From Ophiosphaerella korrae (taxonomy: Eukaryota; Ascomycota; Dothideomycetes; Pleosporales; Phaeosphaeriaceae): DNA of 53,421 nt. The stretch lies in assembly GCA_028456385.1 (NCBI GenBank), contig JALNQF010000287.1, positions 1 through 53,421 on the forward strand, given 5' to 3'. The notes beneath the pieces are model-generated. The model was not told where the DNA came from. It ran no database searches and saw only the letters and a list, made by a program, of their open reading frames with translations. The position numbers and the translations under genes were made by a program. Below are positions 1 through 11,090 of this stretch, piece by piece (the stretch's first letter is position 1; every line of letters starts with the position of its first letter).

Positions 1-3000
1 GCTTTATCTACTATTTACTCTTTTTAGTTAATTGTTAAAACTACCTTATTAAGTTATCTTGCGTAAAGTCTACCTTACATATATTAACTAGTTATAGTAT
101 TCTATATAGTATATATCTACTATATTTATTTCTATAATATTCTATATAGTCTTGTAGTACTTCTTCTACTAGTTATCTTGCTTTTAGGATATAGTAGTCT
201 CTTAAGAGCCTATTTAGTATTTTTTTAATTCCCTAGTATCTATATACTAGTAGTTTGTAGAATTATTATAAAAATTCTCTCTAAATCTTCTTTAAGATAT
301 ATATCCTTCTATAGGCTTATATAAATCCTTTATAGATTTCTAGTTTCTCTATTTCTTTAGATACTTTTTATATTATATTCTAAATCTATTTATCTAGCTT
401 ACTACTTGTTCTTTTAAGTGTAGTAGCTATTTTAGGTATATTTAAGACTAAATATCCTTTCTTGTTCTAGACTAGAACTATACTAGTTGTATTTACTTTT
501 TCTTATAAATCTAGTCTTCTACTTAAGGCGTCTATAAATTAGTTATCTTTCTCTTTTATATATATAATTTCTAGGTAAAACGTTAATAAGAATTCCTACT
601 ATCTTATATAGTATTATAATAATTCCTTATTTATTATAAATCCTATATAATTCTTATAATCTATATAGACCTTTGTTTAGTACTTTACTCTTTGTAGGTA
701 TACTCTCTATTATTTAAATACTTTATAGATTACTAGCATCTCTTTATTATAAATTAGGTAGTTAAGCTCTACTAGTTTTATTTTCTTAGAGAAGTATTTA
801 ACTAAATATTCTTTTTTAGTCTTTAAGTCTTTCTATATTAGTACTATTCTATAGACTAAGTTAGATACATCTATTTTTATAATTACTAGTAATTCTAGGT
901 TGTATATTCTAATAACTAGGTTTTCTATAGACTTTCTTTTAATTTAGTTAAATGCTTTGTTACATTCTTCTATCTACTTAAATAGCGTATCTTTCTTTAT
1001 AAGTCTTGTTATTAGTTCTATATCTTTAGACTATCTTACTATTAACTTTCTATAGAAGTTTACTAACCTATAAAATTATTGTACTTCTTTTAGGTTCTTT
1101 AGTATTAGCTATTTATTAATTAACTTAATCTTTCTTAACTTAATCTTAATTTACCCTAATTCTATAATAAACCTAAGGAAGTCTGTTTCTTTTGTATAGA
1201 ACTTGCATTTTCTTATTTTAAGAAATAGTTTATTTTCTACTAGTTTTTCTAGTACTTTATATATATATTGTACGTATTCTTCTTCTGTTTCTAAAAATAT
1301 AAGGATGTTATCTAGGTATATAAACGTAAATACGTCTAAGTACTCTTTTAGTACTATATTAATTCTTTCTTAAAAAGCTACTAGTACGTTTATTAAGCTA
1401 AAGGGTATAACTAGGTATTTATATAGTCTATATTGCGTTCTAAACATTATTTTCTATTTATTACCTTTCTTAATTCTAATTTAGTAGTAAGTGTTTTAGA
1501 TATCTAATTTTTTAAAGATTTTTACTTTTTATAACCTATCTTGTATCTTATCTATTTATAGTAAGGAGTATTAGTTCTTATTTATAATTCGGTTTGTCTT
1601 TCTAAAATCTACGCAAGGTCTCTTATTATCTATCCTTTTTTTGTCTATAAATATAAGTCTATACGCTACTAAGAATTTAGATTCCTATATCTATCCTTTT
1701 CTTATTGCGTTTTTAATAAATACGTGTTTAATTTTAGATTCTTCTTTAGTCTTTCTATAGACTAGGCTCTATCCTATATCTTTTCTTTCTTCTAGGTTTA
1801 TTGTTAAGTCCTATAGTTAGTGTTCTAGAAGATAGTCTTTAGGCTCTATAAGTTATTTCTCCTATTTTTTATATTCTTCTAGGAACTCTCCTTTATAGGT
1901 ACTTATATTAGCTTTTAACGTTTCTATCTTATAGTAGCTAATTTTTCCTATTCTCTAATTAATATATAGGTTAGTTATTTATAACTATAGTATTCCTAAG
2001 ATTATATCTTATTTGTTGTTAATTGTTGTTATGTCTATAACTATATTCTTAATTATTATTCCTTTTAGTTCTAGTGTAGAGGGAACTGTTTTAAATCTAA
2101 TAGGTTCCTAGAATAGTTTTCTTTTAATCGTACTTAATTATTAGGGGTATTTCTTTATTATATAACGTATTCCTTATATTTCTATAAACTTCTTTAATAT
2201 AAAGTTTCTTACAGCTCTACTATTAATTATTAATTATACTTCCTCTCTTTAGTAAGTACTTATTTTTGTAATATATAGGCCTCCTATACTTTCTAGCTAT
2301 TCTTACTTAGGTAATTTTGTAAATTATCTATCTTTCTAGGGCTATAGCCCTATCTTAAGTTTATACTCTTCGTGTTTTAGATATTTGTTATACGTACACT
2401 TATACTATTATCTTTCTAGAATATATTTCTTAGATAATTTAGGTCCTAGTCTTACTACTATATATCTATCTTTAGGTATTGTCTCCTATCCTTAGATATT
2501 TTCTACTAGAATTACTTTTATATAATTATAGCCTTTCTTTTATATAAGCTATATATTATTATTTACTTTAGGGTTTCTATATATAATATAGTTCTTATCT
2601 AAGTATACTAACTATAATACTTTAAAATATACTAGATGTTTTAGGTCTATTATTTTGTTATCCCCTTCTTAGTATTTATCTTTTCTAGGTATTTCTTCTA
2701 TTAGGATATAGTATACTATTAGTACTTTTAGTATATAGGCTTTGTTAATCTATTACATCTTTTTTATAAGGTACTACTATTCTCTCTATATAGGTATTCT
2801 TCTTACTATAACTGTATATTATTTTATCTATTTTTAAAATAGTATAAATTTTATATTCTTAGGATTACGCTCTTTCTAGTCTTTGTACGCTTCCTCTATA
2901 CTTATAACTAGTAAGTATTTCTAAATAAACTACTATTCTTAGTTTTATTCTACTATATCTATTGTTATATAGCTATTGTAACTATATATATCTAACTAAG

Positions 3001-4516
3001 TATACTTTATACTTCTTTTAATAACTTCTTTCTTATTACTTTATAGTTCTTTAGAGGCGACTATAGTAGTCTTTTTATCTTATACTACTTTCTCTACTAG
3101 GGTTAATAGTACTAGAAGTTCTTCTTTTTCTTTTAAGTCTTCTATTAGTAGGTCTATTATATAGAGTATCTCTTTTACTTATACTTTTATTTATTCTTCT
3201 TTTATTACTACTACTCTATTCTTCTAAAAAAACTATTTTATTTTCTACTTACTAAAAAGATATATAGTAGTTGTCCTTGTAACAAAAGGTCTAGTAGAGT
3301 ATTACGTATTATAATTCTTTACTCCTAGCTACTTTTTCCTAGGGTTTAGCCTATACTTTTAGTACCTCCTTCTTGTTTTTAGTTATCTTTAACTATATTT
3401 CTCTATCTTTCTTATAGTCCTTACTTCTATAATCTTTTATAAAGTATCCTTGTTTTCTATATTTATAATATACTATATTCTTCTTCTATTTAGATTAATA
3501 GTCTTTTAAATAGTAGCCTTTCTTACTATAGCTAAAGTACGTAAAGTCTTTATTCTTCTTCTTCTTTTTCTTATCCTTGTTAACATCTAGGATTATAGGG
3601 TCTCTAATATCCTAGTTTCTAGGTTAACTCCTATACTTGTTTTTCTTCTATTCTTAGAGATCGTTGTTAATTTGTATTACCTATTGTTTTAGAGCTTCTA
3701 GTGTCCTTAGTTTCTCTATATAAATTATCTTGTATTGTATTTTTATATTTAGTCCTTACTTAAATTGTAATATTAGGGCTAATTTATTCTATTCTATGTT
3801 TTGTAATAGTTATTTAAACTATAATATATATTTAAGAATACTCTTGCTTTAGGTAAGCCTTTTAAGCTTTTCTTTAGCTTATTAGGTAATATCTATATCC
3901 CTAAATACTACTCTTATTCGTTTAGTAAAGTATTTATAACTTCTAAAGATAGCTCTAGTTTTATCCTTCTACGTTATTAGGGCGTATATTGTATAATCTA
4001 TCTAGTAGGGTTTAAACTATCTTATTATATCTTCCTTAAGGTGTATTCTAATATATATTACCTTCTTTTCTTCTATATTAAACTATAGTACTTATATATC
4101 TATCTAGAGTTGTACTACTACTATAAAGGGTTTTAAATTTTCCCTTATTCTATTAAACTTCGTAAGTACGGGTATTTTAAGTAGTTCCTTTGTTGTACTT
4201 ATCTCTAGTCTTTAGGTAATTAGTTCTATCTAGTTTTGTCCTTCTATAATAGCTTTAATTTATACTTTATTCTACTTTAAATAGTCTTATAGTTCTTTAT
4301 TCTATATCTCTAAAGTATTACTTACTATTTTTATAACTTCTTTCTTAGAGATTAAATTATTTATATAATCTCTAATAGCCTTCTATACTATATTATCTAA
4401 TTTATAACTACTTAGTATTACCTTAGCTACTTATTTAGTTAATACTTCTACTATTGTGTTAGCTTAGACTATACGCTACTTACGCTTCGCTTCTCTTAAT
4501 AACTAAATTAGCAAGG
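1..4516 (-). pseudogene. Gag-Pol relic of the gypsy element
   Basis: Read on the minus strand, two consecutive zinc knuckles of the form C-x2-C-x4-H-x4-C are recognisable at 3499-3543 and 3429-3472, but every Cys and His ligand now reads Tyr. The protease active site (normally a D-S-G-A type motif) reads N-S-R-A at about 2236-2200. The RT palm motif reads Y-L-D-N instead of Y-L-D-D at 1318-1307, followed by I-L-I-F as in gypsy RTs. An upstream RT block reads K-R-P-C-V-D-F-R-K near 1620. The RNase H block (normally T-D-A-S-D) reads I-D-V-S-N near 880. All changes are explained by G-to-A or C-to-T transitions. Numerous TAA/TAG stops interrupt it. Clearly non-functional. Confidence 0.85.
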
Positions 4517-4962
4517 TGTAATAGGGTTACTTAGGTTAACTTCCTAATAACCTTCTAGGGTTGTTAGTAGAATAAGAGGTAATAACAAGAGTTCGTATTT
4601 GTAATTAGTAATAACTATAATAATAGTTGATTTGTATATGTAATGTTAAGTATTAGCGTTCTTAGTTAGAGATTAGATTGCTAATACTATCCTAATAATG
4701 CGCATTGTTACTAACTATATACTTATACTTTCTTAGTAGCTTCGCGACTTTGTATTTACTAAGATCGCGAATTTATAAATTTATTACGTGTCTACTTTAC
4801 AACTTTGTATTTGCTAAGATCGCGAATTTACGAATTTATTAAGTGTCTCTATTGTAGTTAGTTTCCTAATTAAGTTTATTTTCCTATAGGTTATATATAT
4901 TGTTATCTTCTATAGTAAGGCTAATTAGCTCTATCTAATTTTTACTTATTACTATTGTAATA
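4517..4962 (-). repeat. RIP-mutated 5' LTR of the gypsy element (446 bp)
   Basis: It begins TGTAAT on the plus strand and ends GTAATA, and aligns along its whole length with the well-preserved solo LTR at 36081-36524 (444 bp). Shared landmarks include the block around 4673-4730 (matching 36238-36300) and the end block. Most differences are transitions, chiefly C-to-T and G-to-A in this copy. Orientation is taken from the adjoining minus-strand Gag. Confidence 0.85.
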
Positions 4963-7900
4963 TTATAGTTAAGTATATTAAATACTAATATAATAAGAGT
5001 TAAATAGATAAAGAATAGATTAATAGAAGAAGAATAAGAGAATTATATAAAATAACGCTAGAGAGTATATCTTATATACCCTTAGTAAATAAGCTACTAA
5101 AATTCTACCTATCTAATAGGGCCTTATAGCCTAATCGTTAATTATATAATTAGAAAGTCTTATAATATAAGTACTTACCTTGTAGATATAACTTATATAT
5201 ATAATATCTTTTACGTACCTAAGTATTATTTGTATCTATACCTTTAAAATCTAGAATTAAGTAAAGCGTAGTAAGTCTATACTTTCTACTATATATATAT
5301 AAAGCTTAGATATAATATAAACTTATTAGTTAGTTAGTAGAGATAGAAGCTATCTACTCTAGCTACTATCCTACTATATAGTTATATATTATATATTATA
5401 GGTATAAAGTAACTTCTACTATAGTAAACTTCTATTAATTATATAAGAATAACTAACCTAGTCTATAGTCTATAGTAGCGTAAACTATATACGTAGCTTA
5501 GATAGTCTAAGCTAATATATATATAGGTTTCTTTTTACTTTATTATATAATATATAGAAGAAAGAAAAAGACCTTTACTTACTTTAATAAAATAAGTAGA
5601 TACTACTACTTTACTTTCTTTAAGAAATCTATAAGTGTTAGTAAACTTATTTACTTTATTATCTACTTCTTAGAGAAGTTTTATCTACCTACGTAATACT
5701 TAAGAAGCTACTACAAGCTATATTATATCTTAATTATCTAGATATAAAGGCTAAAATATACTATATTTACTCTTTCTTATACTTTACTTTAATTTCTTAA
5801 GTAGAAACTTTCTTATAGCTACTTCTAGAAGTTACTTTATTCTTAATAAGTTAACTTACTTTATAAAGCTATACTATATCTCTATCCTATTTTCTTTTAG
5901 ATATTAACTTAGAAGTTATTAAGAATATCTTAGAGTGTAGAATACAACTATCTACTTATTATATTAGGGTAGGTATACTATATACTATATCTAGCTAATT
6001 AGTAAGAGTTAAAGGACTACATTTAAAAGTATATAAAAGACTAACTTAGTTAAGTTAGTATCTTCTCTAGGTTATATAGAAGAAAGATTAAAGAGTAGAC
6101 TAGAACTATAGACTCTAAAGATATAGAAGCTATTTATAGTATATTACTAACTTTTACTAAGGACTTACTACTAACGTATTTACTAAGTATATATACTTAA
6201 TCTAAAGGAGTACTAGTCTACCTTATTATAACTAAGCTTAAGAGTATATACTTTAAAATAGCTAAGTATAACTATATAAACCTTTTTTATAATATTAGCT
6301 ACTAGGTATACTTACTTAAATTGTTATTAAATGTTTTTTAAATTAACTAGGCCCTTAACTAATATCTAGTAGTACTAGCGTAGTATACTAGTATAGCCTA
6401 GGTATACTAGTACTTATCTTATCTCTAAGCCTTACTATATATAGTAACTTCTACTTATATATACTCTATAGCGCTAGTACTCTATATAGCTCTACTAGTA
6501 CTTACCTATTTATATAGTATAGAGGGCCTCTCTATTAACTTTAGGTAAAGAGCTATAGTTACTAAATTACGTAGTATCTTTATCTAGAATCTAAGCTATA
6601 GCGTAAAGAGTAGTAATCTAACTTTACTAATCTATAGCGTTAGGTTATAACTAATTAAAGCTAAAGTGTATAAAAATAGCTAAGGTTAATCTAAAGGCTA
6701 TAAGATAGCTAAGTTTAGTACTAAGGAAGAAGCCTAGTATAGCGTTACTACTAATAGTAAAGCTTATAAGAGTAAGACACTAATAGTTTATCTTAATACT
6801 AACTTAATAGTTATAAGTATTTTACTACTTATAAGTAGTTCTCCTCTTATAATAAAAAGTATAAACTAGAACTACGTAAGTATATTAATGTCTATAATAA
6901 TAATTAGACTCTAGCTAATAGGATATAGTACTAAACTGCCTTAGCAACCTTAATAGCTAAGTAGGTTAATCCTAGGTATACTTTCCTAGCTTCGTTACAA
7001 GGCTTCTATATATAAAGCGTAAAGAAAAGCTTTCTATTACTCTACTCTTTTAGTTTTATTAGGATCTTAACAATATATACTATTAGACGTTAGTCCTAGA
7101 AGCTACATAAGTACTAGAGTTAAGGTTTTTAGTAGTTGAGAATTATAAGATATAGTTAACGAAGTAGTTAGTAAGTAATATAGTTAAAAAACTAGGGTAT
7201 TTGTATACACGCTTACCCCCTATTCTCTAAGCTACTAATATATAGACTTAGCTAAGCGCTATAGAATACCTATTTTAGTTACTACTTTCTACTATATCTA
7301 ATCCTTAAACCTAGTTAAGTTTATTAGCTATAGCCTCTTTATATATTAATATAGAGAATATAGTTATATATAGAGTATCTATTACTATATAAGCTATAGG
7401 ATCTAATAGAGAATATTATAAAGGATATAATACGTAACTAAATAGATCTAGTAAACCCTAATAAAGTTATTGTATATACTAACTAATATAAGATTTTATA
7501 TCTTACGTACTAAGTATAAAACCTTATAAACTTGTTTAATTTTTCTTTATCCTATATAGCGCGCTTCTCTAGGTAGTTTTAATAGCGTAAGTAGTACAAG
7601 ATAGAGCTTCTACCTAGGAAGCGTTTAGTAATATTATCTTATTTTGTGCCCTAGCCGCGTAATTTAATATTTAGATTACCCTCCTCTAATATCTACTTAG
7701 AATACTTCTTAGCTAGTAGTTCTTCTAGTAGTAGGGTTTAAGATGCAGCGCGTTTAAGTATTTAAGATAGTAGTAATTCGTTCGAGCCTAGTAGGCCTAG
7801 CTAAATTGTAGCGCTTACTAGTAGTTAGCTTAGATATAGGTGCTAATAAAGCTCTATAATAGCTAGAAGGATAGGTCTACTCTATATAGAGGTAATAGAA

Positions 7901-8570
7901 GCTAGCTAGTACGCTAAATAGGTATAGTTAGGTAAAGAAGCTCTATAGGCTAGCGTTACTACTATATTAGTAGGGGAAATAGTATTATATAAGGGTACGT
8001 ACGTTAAGGCTACTATTATATAGGTTGCTATAGTACTTATAGATATAGAAGCTACTAAAGTAGAGCTCTTCTTACTTACTAAGAAGTTAAACTACTTTTT
8101 AGCTAGTAGCTCTTCTAGAAGTAGTGCTTAAGAGATAGACTGTTTAATCTAAGACAATAATAGTCTAGAAGAGTTAATATCTACTAGCTATTTAGAGTTA
8201 TAGGTAGTTAGAGTTGTTAACTATAGAATAGGGCTTAAAGTAGCAATAGGTCTTAGAGACTAGACTTCTAAGCTATGTATAAGTAGGTTAACAATATTTA
8301 TAATTAACTAGGTAATTGTCTAGATATTAAGGTAAAGCGCAAAGATAATAATTAACTACTTATTAGGTAGAGTTATAAATACTTAGGGCGTAAGAACGTG
8401 TAGAAGGTAAATAGGTGCGACAGAGGGCCCTAGACTAAAGGACGCACAGTATATATATTACGAGAAGTAACTAGACTCTAATATAGCAAAGTTAGCTAAT
8501 TTAATAGTCTAATTTGCTCTACATCGCTACAAATAGGAGTTAGATATACTATTCTACGAGTTTATAAGCT
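4963..8570. other. RIP-degraded AT-rich block without a readable gene
   Basis: Base composition is extremely AT-rich with very few CA/TG dinucleotides and many CTA/TAG triplets, as in the gypsy block to its left. No frame stays open for more than a few dozen codons. Some stretches still look protein-like once stops are ignored (plus strand around 6000-6250 and 7190-7700), so a second dead transposon or duplicated gene is likely. I could not assign a family. Composition shifts gradually to normal between about 8400 and 9070. Confidence 0.6.
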
Positions 8571-9075
8571 AAAACGCTTTAACTCTATATTAGCTTTTTA
8601 CGCTATAACAAAATGAAAATAGATCTACTAAGTAATAATAGCTATATAGATTAGTAGTAGCGGATAGTAGTTAACTAATCTGTTATTATTATAGCACAGC
8701 TCCTATATAGGCTACGCGCAGGTTAGTATAGCTTATTACGACAGCTCCTAGTGTGTAATACATAATCTGCTAAGAAGTGCGGAGCGACAAGTAAGGGAGA
8801 AGAGAGTTAAATTGTGTTAGCTAGCTACAAACGGCTCTAACAAATGCCGCAAAGAAGGCGTATCTACTCTTGCTGTCTCGTGAAACCTATAGCGTTAATA
8901 GCAGCAAAAATGCGACGTTTCTCAACAACAATTTTTTACTAGCAAGCCACGCCTATTTCGCTCTACTCACCTTGGATACGTGGAATTCTACTTAATTCCC
9001 TATAATAGAGTAGCCTAAACAAAGGGAGTTTACTACCCCTTCTTGTGCATATTCTAGAGATACGTAAGATACCTA

Positions 9076-9727
9076 TTAGTATATCGAGTCGCTGTCTAGA
9101 TATATAGATCTGTCCCTATCTCTAAAGCTTTTTATGCATCTAGCTTTTAGAATTAGGACGTAGCTGCATTCCATCGTGCCTAGCAGTTCGTTGAGGTCAC
9201 CAGCCAGAACTGGCCCCATGTTCACCTGTGGGCCATCTGGTGCAGTGGGGCGACCACACGTGAGAGCATTGCCACATAGGTCACTCCATCGCTCAGGAGG
9301 TGCGCTCGTTCTGAGATTCTTGTACAGGTCCAATGCTCCGAGATGTACATGTTGAGAGAAAGCATAAAATGTGAAGTATCGGCCTTCACAGCCGACGAAA
9401 GGAAGTGTATGCAGGCCAACCGCTTTCCAAATTTCCGAGCATTTAAGGAGTGATGCAGAGTATGTGGACGTTTGGGGTGGCACCGGAGGGGTGGAGGGGT
9501 GGGGGTGGATATTCCTAGGCACTAGTAAATACTCGATTCAAATCCGATTCACAACAGCTTACTTCCGAATAGGATGGCGGGCCCTCAGTGGCGACTTGAT
9601 CCGGAGTTCTCACCAATATACCGGACAATCCCTCAGATTTATATGCAGAGCTGGCCATGGTTGCAATGACTGGTTCCTCGACTGGAGAACGCAACGGAGA
9701 AGGTGTCGGAGGCACGTTGGTGGCCAT
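9076..9727 (-). CDS. Candidate two-exon hypothetical gene
   Basis: Exon 1 starts at the ATG at 9727 and encodes a Ser/Pro-rich N-terminus (MATNVPPTPSPLRSPVEEP) ending in ...PPSYSE. A strong donor, GTAAGC, follows at 9562-9557. Possible acceptors near 9522 and 9515 give introns of 41-48 nt. Downstream, the minus frame covering 9452-9135 reads as ordinary protein (contains SEIWKAVGLHTLPFVGCEGR and DLYKNLRTSAPPERWSDL). I could not join exon 1 to that frame without a one-base discrepancy, so there may be a second intron, a frameshift or partial decay. I recognise no family. The gene sits just inside the boundary of the RIP-degraded block. Confidence 0.4.
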
Positions 9728-10182
9728 GAGTCACAAAGTACTAATCAGGAGCATTAGAAATCAGCCTCTTTTGACTTGTACAAATCGACTTTATCAGAAA
9801 AATATCCTTTGGCCAACGACCAAAGCAAACTGCTAAGGCGGAAATAAGGCTCCGCAGCGCAGATCGAAGGCAAAGAAGGTAAACAGGCCACGAGAGAGAG
9901 CGGTGTGAAAGAAGGTAGCAGCGTAGCGGGGCTGAAAGTCCCGTTTATATGCTTCTCGGTTTTCCTATAGCCAAAGGGATTGTTGCGTCTGAATCAATTC
10001 ATTGCGTAAGCTTTCCGGGGGTGGTAAAAGGTAGTCATGAATCGCGGCCGCAATCCATTCGATGATGGCCTGACCCTCTAGCACTTACTACCAGGCGTAG
10101 CGCCGCGGCAGCTTGTATCGGGGTGAGCCAATCTGTCATGAGGATCAGGTAGACAGACTCTTCAATTTCTTGATAGTGCTAT

Positions 10183-10869
10183 TCAAAACAGGACGCAAAA
10201 CCAGCCGAACGTCCTATCGTCGCTAGTCCTATTCATATCATTGCAAGATGAAGATGATCTACTGCATTCAATAACGGTGGAAAACACATGTTCAACGTTG
10301 CCCTTGGCTGTGACTACTGCAAATCCGCAGTTCAAACGTTCGGCTTCTTCTACCTCTCTGTTGACCTTATGTTCGCCGATCTCATCCCACTTGGTTCCAA
10401 CTATGACAACGGCAGGCGGTGCAGGAGGGGGTGAGGTGGAGCTTGGGTTATCATTCCCAACCAGTGCCGTCATCTTACGTATCCGCCGCGGTATCTTCCC
10501 AAACGTTGATGGATTAGAGAGATCATAGACATAAAGGGCTCCGTCAGCCTCGCTTATCGCCTTATCCCTGCATGCATCCTCACTCCCTATGTCGGTGATC
10601 TCCAGCTCAAATGTCCGGTCCCCATGTGTGAATAGGAATGGTGTTGTAGGATCGTACGGCTTGGTGTATGTGCCATTGACCAACTGGGACTCTGTTAGAC
10701 CATAGTGAGTACGCCGAACACCTGCAGAACGCACTTTGTTGATTAACGCTGTTTTGCCCACCCTGCGTTCACCAAGCACCACCAATTTGTAAGGGATAAG
10801 CTTGTTCACTCGCTGCAAAGTACCCCTATCCATGGATTGAAAGGCGGTAATATCCAACTGATTAGACAT
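10183..10869 (-). CDS. Ras-like small GTPase, divergent, with CAAX-type C-terminus (228 aa)
   Basis: Predicted small GTP-binding switch protein, probably membrane-anchored. From the ATG at 10869 the P-loop GERRVGKT lies at residues 33-40, a G3-like motif DIGSED at 93-98, the G4 guanine-specificity motif GTKWD at 158-162 and the G5 TAK at 187-189. It ends in Cys-Val-Leu-Phe, a prenylation (CAAX) box; a terminal Phe or Leu usually favours geranylgeranylation. The frame is open 28 codons further upstream, but that extension lacks GTPase features, so I chose the internal ATG. Oddities: the canonical DxxGQ of G3 is altered (no Gly-Gln), and a Pro/Ser-rich insert (residues 142-152) precedes G4. It is divergent from the gene at 11091 with about 220 bp between start codons. 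I cannot place it in Ras, Rho or Rheb from sequence alone. Confidence 0.8.
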   Translation of the reverse strand: MSNQLDITAFQSMDRGTLQRVNKLIPYKLVVLGERRVGKTALINKVRSAGVRRTHYGLTESQLVNGTYTKPYDPTTPFLFTHGDRTFELEITDIGSEDACRDKAISEADGALYVYDLSNPSTFGKIPRRIRKMTALVGNDNPSSTSPPPAPPAVVIVGTKWDEIGEHKVNREVEEAERLNCGFAVVTAKGNVEHVFSTVIECSRSSSSCNDMNRTSDDRTFGWFCVLF

Positions 10870-11090
10870 GTGCTTGGAAAAGAGTGGCACATGCAAGGAG
10901 AATGCAGGTGACAAAAACGTACAGGAAGGCAACCAGTGAAGGCGGCAAGGCAAGGAGTGAAGAACGAAGGGTCTAGCCTTGTGAGAGGAAGTGTATAATA
11001 TATCCGGGCGAGCACGCCCGCTCAGGAAAGCTTCTTGCTTTTCGAGGTCAGTACTTGGCGGGTCCCCACATTTCGCGTCGCTCCACGGAT

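Larger units (their letters stand above)
1..4962 (-). mobile_element. Ty3/gypsy LTR retrotransposon, RIP-degraded, cut by the window edge
   Basis: The segment is AT-rich and strongly depleted of CA and TG, the RIP signature. On the minus strand, from right to left, it carries an LTR (4517-4962), a Gag zinc-knuckle region (about 3429-3543), a protease motif (about 2200-2236), reverse transcriptase blocks (about 1640 to 1300) and an RNase H-like block (about 905-865). This is Ty3/gypsy order with integrase expected last, running off the left edge. No long open frame survives. The 3' LTR lies outside the window, so target duplication and full length cannot be tested. Confidence 0.85.
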
